Origin: an uncultured Rhodobacter sp.
GTDB taxonomy: Bacteria; Pseudomonadota; Alphaproteobacteria; Rhodobacterales; Rhodobacteraceae
Assembly: GCA_937901435.1 (NCBI GenBank)
Contig: CALGTJ010000045.1
Span: 1 to 8,167 of the forward strand
Reading direction: 5' to 3'
Length of the DNA stretch: 8,167 nucleotides
Below are positions 1-6,863 of the stretch, piece after piece (the first letter of the stretch is position 1; each line of letters begins with the position of its first letter). A program made the position numbers and the translations under genes. The notes under the pieces were generated by a model that had not been told where the DNA came from, made no database searches, and was given only the letters and a program-made list of their open reading frames with translations.

Positions 1-168
1 GCCCTCTTTATACAGCTTGACGCCTGTAGAAGCGATAAAGCGGCTTCCATTTGGCATCTCGCCGACACCACCGACATACATGGAATAGGGGATGTCATCG
101 CCGCCATAGCGCCAGGTTTCCGCCGCCGTCATCGTTTCCAAATTGATGTTATAGCTCAGGGCAAAACC
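1..168 (-). pseudogene. Aryl-sulfate sulfotransferase-like C-terminal fragment, partial, probable 5'-truncated remnant
   Basis: An open frame starts directly after the TAG stop of the neighbouring sulfatase, in the same frame, and continues for 56 codons to the window edge. It resembles the C-terminal part of bacterial ASST beta-propeller sulfotransferases: an aliphatic-Tyr stretch (ALSYNINLET), then TAAETWRYGG (compare the VQQVWEYG type of segment), then PYSMYVGG and EMPNGSRFIAS, like the blade pattern around a LPNGN turn. ASST enzymes transfer sulfuryl groups between phenolic compounds. In that family several hundred residues normally precede this segment, but here the preceding DNA encodes a complete sulfatase, so the N-terminal part is absent. 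The first ATG in frame is at 132-130 with only a weak GGA upstream; starting there would leave 44 visible residues. It could be a deletion remnant or a short independent gene. The family match is from memory of motif style and is moderate. Confidence 0.45.
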
Positions 169-1692
169 CTATGCCGTCCCGACGGGCGTCTGATCCGGAA
201 GCATATCTTGCGGGCGGCTGGCGATGTAGCCGGACAATTTTGCCAGCATTTCTGCGGCTTCCGGCACATCAAACAGGTTCAGCATTTCGTTTGGATCCGC
301 TTGCAGATCATACATTTCGCCAGCGCCCGAATTCAAATCTACAGTCAGTTTGTGGGTTCGGGTGCGCACCGTTCGCAGTTCTAGCGCGACGCCAACACGT
401 CCGGGCAAAAGGCCCCATTCGTTGCGGGCAAAATCGCGTGTAGCGTCGCCTTCAATCAGGGGGCGCAAGCTGCTCCCATGCTGCGCTAATTGCGCCTCGG
501 CAGTGCCGTAGTCAAAGAATGTCGGCCCCAGATCAAGGGTCGAGACAGGCTCGTCCACGACTTTACCTGCTGGTACGCCTGGTCCTTTCACGATCATTGG
601 AACCTTCAATAGCCCTTCGTAGTGCATCGGGCCTTTCAGGATCAGCCCGTGGTCGCCCAGCCAATCGCCATGATCAGAGATGTAGATGACGATGGTGTTC
701 TCATCCAAACCCTCCTCCATCAGCGTATTCATGATCCGTCCAATCTGGTGATCGATAAAGCTGATCTGGCCGTAAGTGTTGGCAATAATCTCGCGCAGTT
801 GGTCGTCCGTCTGGGGCGAAATGCGGCTGTAGGCCTTGCGGATTTCTGCAAACTTGGGATCGGCAGGTTCGCCCTCTAACGCCGCCTTATGCCACCATGG
901 TTTACCCTCAAAGCTACGAGTGCGGTTCTGGGGCAGGTCGACGTTCGCCGGATCATGCAGACGCGACCAAGGCTCTGGGCAGTCAAACGGGTGGTGCGGA
1001 TCGGGAAAGCTGACCCATGTGCAAAACGGTTTTTCTGCGTCGCGCCCGTGCCGCAACCATTCAATTGCGCGGTCTGCTGTCCAAGGCGTGTTGTGATAGG
1101 CCACAGGCAGCTTTGAGTGCCATACCTGTGCCGCGCCTTTGGTGTCGCCGGCGTTTTCCCACATCAATTTGGTACGCTCATCGCCCTTGCCATCCATATG
1201 GTAGAACCGCTCATAGTGTTGGCCCGCAGGCGGCTTTTCAGGTGCCCACCAGTTGTGGCCAACCAACATCAATTCTACATGTTCGAACCCCATATAGGGC
1301 CCGTTCCACGTGTCGGGATAGCTGGCAGACGAGCGCAAACATTCGGGCGAACCTGTGGGCTCATAGGTGTGATAGGTCGAAAAATGCGCCTTGCCGAAAT
1401 AACTGGTTTGATAACCTGCCGCTGCCATTGACCCGCCAAACCCTTTTTCGCCAATCTCTGGCGGCAGATCGATGCCGTTATCATGCACGCCGTGGGTGCG
1501 GCACAGCTGCCCTGTAAGGATCGAGGCACGCGCGGGCTGGCAGACCACCGAAGGCGTGATGCAGGCGTCAAACACTGTGCCGCTCGCGGCCAATTGATCC
1601 AGATGCGGCGTTTTTATGTTGCGCCCTTTGAACCCCATGCAATCGGCGCGGTGCTGGTCGGACGAAATCAGTATGATGTTTGGTCTACTCAT
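169..1692 (-). CDS. Formylglycine-dependent sulfatase (alkaline phosphatase superfamily), cytoplasmic
   Basis: A 507-residue type I sulfatase predicted to hydrolyse a sulfate ester (or a related phosphonate/phosphate ester) using a formylglycine made from Cys51. The modification motif CQPAR lies at residues 51-55, followed by ASILTGQ. Other active-site elements visible are Asp12-Gln13 in SSDQHR, Lys101 in FGKAHF, His233/His234 in PDPHHPF, Asp340-His341 in SDHGD, and Lys353 in LKGPMHYEG. The DQ and DH metal pairs resemble the phosphonate monoester hydrolase/choline sulfatase side of the superfamily rather than the DN type of classic arylsulfatases. The C-terminal MYDLQADPNEMLNL segment and a terminal VGTA end look complete. 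There is no signal peptide, so the enzyme should act in the cytoplasm. Its ATG overlaps the tctA stop as ATGA (1689-1692), making it the last intact gene of the tctCBA operon by translational coupling. A maturation enzyme must be encoded elsewhere. The substrate is unknown. Confidence 0.9.
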   Translation of the reverse strand: MSRPNIILISSDQHRADCMGFKGRNIKTPHLDQLAASGTVFDACITPSVVCQPARASILTGQLCRTHGVHDNGIDLPPEIGEKGFGGSMAAAGYQTSYFGKAHFSTYHTYEPTGSPECLRSSASYPDTWNGPYMGFEHVELMLVGHNWWAPEKPPAGQHYERFYHMDGKGDERTKLMWENAGDTKGAAQVWHSKLPVAYHNTPWTADRAIEWLRHGRDAEKPFCTWVSFPDPHHPFDCPEPWSRLHDPANVDLPQNRTRSFEGKPWWHKAALEGEPADPKFAEIRKAYSRISPQTDDQLREIIANTYGQISFIDHQIGRIMNTLMEEGLDENTIVIYISDHGDWLGDHGLILKGPMHYEGLLKVPMIVKGPGVPAGKVVDEPVSTLDLGPTFFDYGTAEAQLAQHGSSLRPLIEGDATRDFARNEWGLLPGRVGVALELRTVRTRTHKLTVDLNSGAGEMYDLQADPNEMLNLFDVPEAAEMLAKLSGYIASRPQDMLPDQTPVGTA

Positions 1693-3281
1693 GACGCGGC
1701 TTTCTTAGGTTTACGTCCCGAAAAGATAATCACGGCGACGGACATCAGGATAAAGGCTAGGGCGATTGGGTTGTTCAGAAGGAAGAAGGGATCATTACCC
1801 GTGGCTGAATAGGCTTGGCGGGCGGTTTCTTCCAGAGATTTGCCAAGGATGAATGCGATGACAAAGGGAAGAGGAGATATGGCAAGTACCCGCATGAAGT
1901 AGCCAAGCACGCCAAAACCCAAGGCGAACCATATCGCCTCAAGGCGAGTTTCTTGGACGTAGATTGCAGTGAGAGTCAGCAGCAAGACCGATGGCAGCAA
2001 AAGCTGCTTGGGGATGCGGATCATAAAGCCCATGGAGCGCATGAACACGCCGCCAATGGTCCAGTTGAACAGGTTCGCGATGGTCATGCAGGTGAACAAG
2101 CCAAAGGCGACCACAAGTTCGGGGTTAACCACGTCGGCAGAGAAACGGAACACCGCAGGGCCGGGGTTGAACCCGCCAATGGTCTCGGTCGCGAGGATCA
2201 AAAAGACGGCTGCTGCGTTGCCCGGAATGCCCAGCGACAAAACGGGGATCAGGTTTGCACCGGACACAGCGCTGTTGGCCGCTTCGGTCGCGGCGATGCC
2301 CTCTGGCGCACCTTTGCCAAACTCAGGTGCATCGGGCGCTTTTGTCTTGGCATGGCGGGCGCGACCAACCGAATAGCCCAGCGTTGCAGCCAGCGTTGAA
2401 CCGACACCAGGCAGGGCGCCGATGCCAGTTCCGATGAGGGCCGAACGAGAGATGAAAGGCAGCAGTCGCTTTATCTCTGGCCAGTGCAGTTTTTGATCCC
2501 CAGTCTCGGGAACGTTTGGCGTAGGTCTGGACCCTCTATTTTCACGCCACGTTTCCTCCAAGCCTTTGAAGACTGCACCAATGATCAGGACACCAAGGAC
2601 AGCCGTTGTGATCGGAAAGCCGCGCGATAACTCGTCTGAACCCATCGACAACCGTGGGTAAAAATCCTCGCCTGTGCCGACGTAGACTGCAAGCAATCCC
2701 AGCCCGATGGAGATCAGTCCCTTGCCTGGCGACCCGCCAATCACGGCGGCAATGAAGCTGAGTGACAGGATCAGAAGGCCAGTCTTTTCTGGCAGATCCA
2801 GATAAGCCTCGACCAGAATGGCAAGAAAAGGCGCGCAGACGAAAAGCACCAGATCGGAAAATGTATCGCCGGAGGCGGACGAGAAGTGTGCGACGCGCAA
2901 TGCTTTCTTCGCCTGACCCCGTTGCGCCATCGGGTAGCCATCCAATGTGGTCATGAAGGCGTCAGGCGTGCCGGGGGTGTTGAACAAGATCGCAGGGACC
3001 GCGCCACCAATGGTCGCACCCTTCATGATGCCAATCAGGAACCCCATGACCGGCAATAGGGCGTCTGGTGAATAGCCAAAGATAGAAATGAGTATCGGCA
3101 GCGAAATCGCCATGGCAAAGGGGCCGGCAAGACCGGGCGTCGCACCGACAACGATGCCAAAAAGAAACCCGGCAAGCACCATCACAAGGGTGATCGACAC
3201 GGCAATGCCAAAGAGGGTGAAAGCTTCGGGGCCTTGGAAGACCGCGAGAACGCCAAGCCAGATATAATCCAGAACGCCCAT
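1689..3281 (-). CDS. tctA: TctA, large membrane subunit of a tripartite tricarboxylate-type (TTT) transporter
   Basis: A 530-residue polytopic inner-membrane protein, close to the usual TctA length of about 500. Family signatures are in order: VGATPGLAGP at about residues 45-54, FNTPGTPDA at about 100-108, the central GALPGVGST at about 288-296, then NSAVSGANLIPVLSLGIPGN at about 336-355. Multiple hydrophobic segments fill the rest, and the C-terminus is basic (RKPKK). It forms the translocation channel that takes the ligand handed over by TctC, driven by an ion gradient. The ATG at 3281-3279 is chosen because it overlaps the tctB stop as TGATG; the frame stays open upstream to 3461, but that part is tctB read in another frame and does not look like a TctA N-terminus. 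The Shine-Dalgarno is weak, consistent with coupling to tctB. The sulfatase follows with a 4-nt overlap. TTT ligands cannot be inferred from TctA sequence. Confidence 0.93.
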   Translation of the reverse strand: MGVLDYIWLGVLAVFQGPEAFTLFGIAVSITLVMVLAGFLFGIVVGATPGLAGPFAMAISLPILISIFGYSPDALLPVMGFLIGIMKGATIGGAVPAILFNTPGTPDAFMTTLDGYPMAQRGQAKKALRVAHFSSASGDTFSDLVLFVCAPFLAILVEAYLDLPEKTGLLILSLSFIAAVIGGSPGKGLISIGLGLLAVYVGTGEDFYPRLSMGSDELSRGFPITTAVLGVLIIGAVFKGLEETWRENRGSRPTPNVPETGDQKLHWPEIKRLLPFISRSALIGTGIGALPGVGSTLAATLGYSVGRARHAKTKAPDAPEFGKGAPEGIAATEAANSAVSGANLIPVLSLGIPGNAAAVFLILATETIGGFNPGPAVFRFSADVVNPELVVAFGLFTCMTIANLFNWTIGGVFMRSMGFMIRIPKQLLLPSVLLLTLTAIYVQETRLEAIWFALGFGVLGYFMRVLAISPLPFVIAFILGKSLEETARQAYSATGNDPFFLLNNPIALAFILMSVAVIIFSGRKPKKAAS

Positions 3282-3847
3282 CAGACGTCGCCATTCGGCG
3301 GCAATAGAAGATCCTCGAACGGAACGTCGAACACAAGGATCATAACGACAACAGCCAATACGGCCGTTAACAAACCACGGCGGGAAAATCCACGTTCGAC
3401 GATGGCGATGATCCCTGAGACCATCATGACCCCGCCCAGAACAAAGCCTACATGTTTCCAACCTGGCGTTGCGCGCAGCAGACGGTATTCGATCGGCTCT
3501 GCACGAAACAGATTGGCAATTTCGGCGAAAAAGGGGCCCGCAAAACGCATCACCAAAAGGCTTACAATTGTGACGACCATCAAGCTGGCGATAAAAGAGA
3601 AATGGCTATTGCCCAGTACGGGTTGGAACGCGTCGTTCCGTTCAGAAACAAGCAATAGGATACTGCCAACAAGGACAAAACACGCGGCAACTGTGGGGGC
3701 CAAAGCATCGCCGATGTTAAACCGTCCACGAACTTTCTCGACAATGCCGCTGTCAGTGTCCAATGGAATCCATACAAAGATCAGCGTGATCGCAAAGATG
3801 ATGCAGATCAGCCCGATATAGAGGTTGGATCGTGACGGTGAGGGCAT
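3281..3847 (-). CDS. tctB: TctB, small membrane subunit of a TTT transporter
   Basis: A 188-residue membrane protein in the fixed position between tctC and tctA. Hydrophobic segments lie at about residues 10-27, 48-67, 84-106, 132-150 and 158-174, with a polar loop (about 107-131) rich in Arg and Glu. The end VPFEDLLLPPNG resembles the TctB C-terminal pattern of an aromatic residue followed by a short LP-containing tail. TctB proteins are poorly conserved and usually nearer 150 residues with four helices, so this one is somewhat long; the assignment rests on hydropathy plus context. The role is accessory to TctA in the membrane. The start ATG (3847-3845) has a GGAG Shine-Dalgarno at 3858-3855 with 7-nt spacing. 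The stop TGA shares one base with the tctA ATG. Confidence 0.85.
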   Translation of the reverse strand: MPSPSRSNLYIGLICIIFAITLIFVWIPLDTDSGIVEKVRGRFNIGDALAPTVAACFVLVGSILLLVSERNDAFQPVLGNSHFSFIASLMVVTIVSLLVMRFAGPFFAEIANLFRAEPIEYRLLRATPGWKHVGFVLGGVMMVSGIIAIVERGFSRRGLLTAVLAVVVMILVFDVPFEDLLLPPNGDV

Positions 3848-3868
3848 TTGCTATCTCCAGATACACTT

Positions 3869-3892
3869 CGGGCGCCCAGTTTAGGACGCCCG
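3869..3892 (-). promoter_or_regulatory. Stem-loop in the tctC-tctB intergenic mRNA
   Basis: Read on the minus strand, CGGGCGTCC pairs with GGGCGCCCG across a 6-nt loop (TAAACT). This gives nine consecutive pairs, one of them G-U and the other eight G-C. It begins 13 nt after the tctC stop and ends 10 nt before the tctB Shine-Dalgarno. No run of U follows (the next bases are AAGTGTATC), so it does not look like a full intrinsic terminator. In transport operons such structures often protect the 3' end of the binding-protein message so that it accumulates above the membrane subunits; that role here is inference. Confidence 0.6.
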
Positions 3893-3905
3893 AGGTTGGC
3901 TCTAA

Positions 3906-4856
3906 TTACTCAGAAGCTGCTTTAATCAAGCTTTCGGATTCGTCAAAACCCTTCGCCATCAGGGCATCCAGATCAGCGCCTTTGATGATGGCAGCACCAC
4001 CGAAGGCTTTCTTGATCAACCCGCCTGCTTTGGTCTCCGGATCGGAGGCAACGTCCGCAATTGCATCGCTGAGTGCGGTGCGTGCATCGTCGGCCATGCC
4101 AGCAGGCGCGGCGAACATGAAGTAGCCATCACTGTCATAAGCAACGCCCAGATCCGCAAACGTAGGTGCGTCTGGTGTCTGTACTAGCGGTGTGCTCAGC
4201 GCTGAGGCCAAATTTACCAGATCACCAGCCGCAACACCTTTGCCCTGAATACCAGCCATAAAGCCCAGATCCATATCGCCAGCGGTGACACCGTTCATGA
4301 CCTCTTTGCCGCCTTTGACAGAGATGATGTTGAACTCAACGCCCTGCGCCTTGCCCAGAAGGTAAGCCAGATCAGCCAAACGCGGGCTCATCACGCCGAA
4401 ACGCAGTTGCTCTCCTGCTTTTGCAGCTGCAATTGTGTCACTGATGCTGGTCCAACCTTTGCTGCTTGGGGAAACAACGCCCATCTGGAAACCTGCCGTG
4501 GTCGTAAGGCCGGTGAAATCCGAGGGTGTCATGCCTGTCTTGGCGGAATAGAGATTATAGCCAAGCGATTCAGTCACCACCATCCCGATGACAGAGCCGT
4601 CAGCAGGCATGTCTTTCATGGCTTTGAGCAAGTTCACGCCACCTTTGCCGGTCACTTGCTCTGGAATAAACTGCCAGCCAGTGCGGGCCTCAAGCTCTTC
4701 CGCGATCAGGCGCGCTTGTGTGTCAGCACCGCCCCCCGCGCCAAATGCGATCATCAGCTTGATCGGGCCCGGCGGGGTCCAATCAGCAGCAGTTGCAGAT
4801 ACTGCGGATACAGCAATTCCAAGAGCGGCAACGGCCGCTGCAATAAGGTTTTTCAT
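3906..4856 (-). CDS. tctC: TctC, periplasmic solute-binding protein of a TTT transporter (Bug family)
   Basis: A 316-residue exported protein, normal for the TctC/Bug family. The N-terminus is a Sec signal peptide: MKNL, a hydrophobic Ala/Val stretch to about residue 20, then ATA-A, with likely cleavage after residue 23. The mature protein starts near DWTPPGPIKLMIAFGAGGG, the usual first strand and glycine-rich ligand loop; AGGGADTQAR at about residues 40-49 and VTGKGGVN at about 68-75 match the two family loops that grip a carboxylate-like or anionic ligand. MPADGSVIGM (about 83-92) matches the family DGY-type strand. It captures substrate in the periplasm for TctAB. The start codon has a strong AGGGAGGA Shine-Dalgarno (4868-4861) 4 nt away. 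It is the first gene of the minus-strand operon, divergent from the MarR gene. The ligand is unknown; the sulfatases nearby suggest an organosulfate, but this is inference. Confidence 0.93.
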   Translation of the reverse strand: MKNLIAAAVAALGIAVSAVSATAADWTPPGPIKLMIAFGAGGGADTQARLIAEELEARTGWQFIPEQVTGKGGVNLLKAMKDMPADGSVIGMVVTESLGYNLYSAKTGMTPSDFTGLTTTAGFQMGVVSPSSKGWTSISDTIAAAKAGEQLRFGVMSPRLADLAYLLGKAQGVEFNIISVKGGKEVMNGVTAGDMDLGFMAGIQGKGVAAGDLVNLASALSTPLVQTPDAPTFADLGVAYDSDGYFMFAAPAGMADDARTALSDAIADVASDPETKAGGLIKKAFGGAAIIKGADLDALMAKGFDESESLIKAASE

Positions 4857-4896
4857 TGAGTCCTCCCTGACTTTGATTGAAGCAAGCCATAAATCG

Positions 4897-4930
4897 GTTG
4901 CTCAGTCAACAATATAGTTGACGGCACAAC
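4897..4930. promoter_or_regulatory. Candidate MarR operator: 10-bp-phased GTTG/CAAC dyad array
   Basis: GTTG occurs at 4897-4900, CAAC at 4907-4910, GTTG at 4917-4920 and CAAC at 4927-4930, each separated by exactly 6 bp. The central part is a perfect inverted repeat, GTCAAC-AATATA-GTTGAC (4905-4922), and the outer tetranucleotides are symmetric about the same centre (4913.5). The array can also be read as two GTTG-N6-CAAC boxes 20 bp apart, on the same helical face. It lies between the divergent tctC and marR starts, where an autoregulating MarR dimer, or two side by side, would be expected to bind. The pattern is directly visible; the binding partner is inferred. Confidence 0.6.
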
Positions 4931-4946
4931 TTTTTACCGTGATCAT
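4918..4946 (+). promoter_or_regulatory. Possible sigma70-type promoter of the marR-sulfatase-hydrolase operon
   Basis: TTGACG (4918-4923, five of six matches to TTGACA) is followed after 17 bp by GATCAT (4941-4946, four of six matches to TATAAT). Transcription would start near 4953, leaving a very short leader before the AGAGG ribosome site (4954-4958) and the ATG at 4965. The -35 element lies inside the dyad array, so a bound repressor would block it. No equally good -10 was found for tctC on the other strand. Confidence 0.35.
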
Positions 4947-4964
4947 CGATGCTAGAGGTCGACT

Positions 4965-5438
4965 ATGAATGATGAAACTCCAACAACGTTAAATCCGCAG
5001 CTAGCCCAGCTTAGCAACTTCCTGACCTATCGCATCTCTCGTGTGCATCAAAAACTCAATGTGCAGGCGTCAAAGATCCTTAACGATTCGGTTGGGGTGA
5101 CGCTGAACCAATGGCGTATGATTGCTTTCATCGGGGGGGCTGAAACGGTTACAGCTTCTGAATTAGTCCGATATACTACTATGGACAAAGGACTTGTCAG
5201 CCGCAACGTGAAGTCTCTTATTGAAAGTGGCCTCGTCGCGTCTTTCAATCACGAAAAGGACAGCAGGGTTCATCTATTGAGCCTAACTCCGGCTGGTGAG
5301 TTGGTTTTCGAAACAGCCCTGCCAAAAATGCGCCGCAGACAGGCGAAGCTGCAAGACAACCTGAGTAGAGAGGATGTTGCTACCCTGCGTCGCATCTTAG
5401 AGACCCTTGAAATCGCTGCTGAGGATACAGAAACCTGA
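4965..5438 (+). CDS. MarR-family transcriptional regulator
   Basis: A 157-residue winged-helix regulator of typical MarR length. An N-terminal helix (about 12-40) and the C-terminal helices (about 113-152, ending in a LETLEIAAED segment) would make the dimer interface. The middle holds the DNA-binding domain: LNQWRMIAFI (about 47-56), a helix-turn-helix around TASELVRYTTMDKGLVSRNVKSL (about 63-85, recognition helix in the second half), and a wing with the MarR signature D99-x-R101 followed by LLSLTPAG. MarR proteins usually repress their own and neighbouring genes and release DNA on binding a small, often aromatic or anionic ligand. An AGAGG ribosome site ends 6 nt before the ATG. The stop TGA shares one base with the sulfatase ATG. 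The dyad array just upstream is its likely operator, and the ligand is likely the imported substrate or a product. Confidence 0.9.
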   Translation: MNDETPTTLNPQLAQLSNFLTYRISRVHQKLNVQASKILNDSVGVTLNQWRMIAFIGGAETVTASELVRYTTMDKGLVSRNVKSLIESGLVASFNHEKDSRVHLLSLTPAGELVFETALPKMRRRQAKLQDNLSREDVATLRRILETLEIAAEDTET

Positions 5439-6856
5439 TGCCGTCAAATTTGCTGGTTATATTGTCCGATGAACACCAAGCCCGCGCCATGGGCTGTGCA
5501 GGACATCCGTTTGTGCAAACCCCCCATCTAGATGCGCTTGCGGCCCGTGGTACACGCTTCACCGATGCATACACCCCTTCACCCATCTGCGTGCCTGCAC
5601 GTGCCAGCTTTGCAACGGGGCGTCACGTGCATCAGACGCGTCTGTGGGACAATGCCATGCCTTATACGGGGCAAATACGTGGCTGGGGCCATTGCCTGCA
5701 AGATGCAAGCGTGCCGGTCGATAGTATTGGCAAGCTACACTACCGGCAAAACGGCGATCCTGCGGGGTTTGATCAAGAGCACATCCCAATGCATGTGGTC
5801 GGTGGCAACGGCATGGTCTGGGGCTCTATCCGGGCGGAAGGCGAACGCGTGTCGCCAAAGACACGGATGCTGGGGGAGTTTATCGGCGCAGGCACCAGCA
5901 AATACACGGATTACGATCAAGCCGTGACAGATCGTACTGTGGCGTGGCTTTCGGATCATGCAAATGACGAGAAACCATGGTGCCTCTATGTTGGTCTGGT
6001 CGCGCCGCACTTCCCACTGGTGGTGCCGCAAGAGTTCTTCGATCTCTATCCACCCGACAGCTTGCCAGCCCCGAAGATGAATCCAAAAGATGGCTACGTG
6101 CGTCACCCTTGGGTTGAGCTTCAAAATGCGCAAATGGAAAGTGAGTCCAACTTCAAGTCCGCTGCGGAACGTCGTGACGCTGTGGCGGCCTATTTCGGTC
6201 TTGTCAGCTGGATGGACCACAATGTCGGTCGACTGATGCAAGCGCTGCAGGACAACGGGCTGACGAATGATACCACTGTCATCTACTCCTCTGATCATGG
6301 GGATAACGTCGGAGCACGTGGGCTTTGGGGCAAATCCAACTTCTATCAGGAATCCGTTGCGGTGCCGATGATCATGGCAGGGCCAGACATCCCTGTTGGG
6401 ACCTGTGATACGCCTGTGGACCTGCTGGATATTGCGGCGACAATCCCTGACCATTTTGATTTAAGTTTCGAGAGTGAAGGGATGCCGCTACCTCAGATTG
6501 CCCGCGATGAACCTGATCTTGAACGCGTTATCCTCAGCCAGTATCACGCGGTCGGCGCGGTAACTGGAGGGTACATGCTGCGCAAAGGGCGGTGGAAGCT
6601 GAACACCTATGTAGGCTTCGACCCAGAATTGTTTGATCTGATCGATGATCCTGAAGAAGCCAATAACCTCGCGGCTGATCCGGCGTTTGCTGAGGTGGTG
6701 CGAGACCTCACGGCCGCGTTGCATGCGAAGGTCGATCCTGAAGCCGCCAACACACAGGCCTTTGCAGATCAAGCAGCGCTGATCGAAAGTTATGGGGGCC
6801 GTGAAGCGGCGCTGAAACTTGGCGCGCCGGGGGCAACGCCTCCGCCAACAACATGA
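5438..6856 (+). CDS. Formylglycine-dependent sulfatase, choline-sulfatase-like subfamily, cytoplasmic
   Basis: A 472-residue type I sulfatase of a different subfamily from the other two here. CVPAR at residues 51-55 carries the Cys converted to formylglycine, in the context SPICVPARASFATGR. Other visible active-site residues are Asp11 in LSDEH, Lys99 in SIGKLH, His191 in APHFP, Asp286-His287 in SDHGD, and Lys299 in LWGKSNFY. Position 12 is Glu where the paralogues have Gln. Segments such as LWDNAMPY, GFDQEHIPMHV and KPWCLYVGLVAPHFPL are typical of a bacterial sulfatase group annotated as choline-sulfatase-like; that does not prove choline sulfate as substrate. The terminal LELFDLIDDPEEANNLA-type segment (about 397-412) is family-typical, and the C-terminus is intact, ending in a Pro/Thr tail. 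No signal peptide is present. The start overlaps the marR stop (TGATG), with only a distant GAGG, so translation is probably coupled. Confidence 0.9.
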   Translation: MPSNLLVILSDEHQARAMGCAGHPFVQTPHLDALAARGTRFTDAYTPSPICVPARASFATGRHVHQTRLWDNAMPYTGQIRGWGHCLQDASVPVDSIGKLHYRQNGDPAGFDQEHIPMHVVGGNGMVWGSIRAEGERVSPKTRMLGEFIGAGTSKYTDYDQAVTDRTVAWLSDHANDEKPWCLYVGLVAPHFPLVVPQEFFDLYPPDSLPAPKMNPKDGYVRHPWVELQNAQMESESNFKSAAERRDAVAAYFGLVSWMDHNVGRLMQALQDNGLTNDTTVIYSSDHGDNVGARGLWGKSNFYQESVAVPMIMAGPDIPVGTCDTPVDLLDIAATIPDHFDLSFESEGMPLPQIARDEPDLERVILSQYHAVGAVTGGYMLRKGRWKLNTYVGFDPELFDLIDDPEEANNLAADPAFAEVVRDLTAALHAKVDPEAANTQAFADQAALIESYGGREAALKLGAPGATPPPTT

Positions 6857-6863
6857 GGCACAG

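Noticed and set aside
1017..2399. Plus-strand open frames opposite the left sulfatase and tctA (1017-1517, 1815-2399)
   Set aside because: Composition is unlike a real protein (Arg/Cys/His- or Gln/Lys-rich, no domains), and they lie wholly antisense to well-supported genes.
3282..3461. Longer tctA start at 3461 adding 60 residues
   Set aside because: The extension is tctB read in another frame, is Arg/Cys-rich and unlike a TctA N-terminus; the ATG at 3281 gives the typical start and the TGATG overlap.
3234..3821. Long open frame on the plus strand across tctB
   Set aside because: It is antisense to tctB/tctA, has low-complexity Thr/Arg/Asn-rich composition and no recognisable domain; it is a shadow of the real membrane-protein genes.
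3869..3892. Intrinsic terminator after tctC
   Set aside because: The stem is strong but is followed by AAGTGTATC rather than a U-run, and tctB follows closely in the same operon.
3906..4856. Naming the TTT system as a citrate/tricarballylate transporter
   Set aside because: TctC family members bind very varied anions; nothing here shows citrate specificity and the neighbours are sulfatases.
5735..6454. 239-codon open frame on the minus strand inside the central sulfatase
   Set aside because: It is antisense to a clear sulfatase with an intact active site and shows no family features; long antisense frames are common in GC-rich genes.
6819..6863. Longer MBL-hydrolase start at 6819
   Set aside because: It adds a basic 15-residue stretch inside the sulfatase gene, while the ATG at 6864 has a ribosome site and begins with the first MBL strand.
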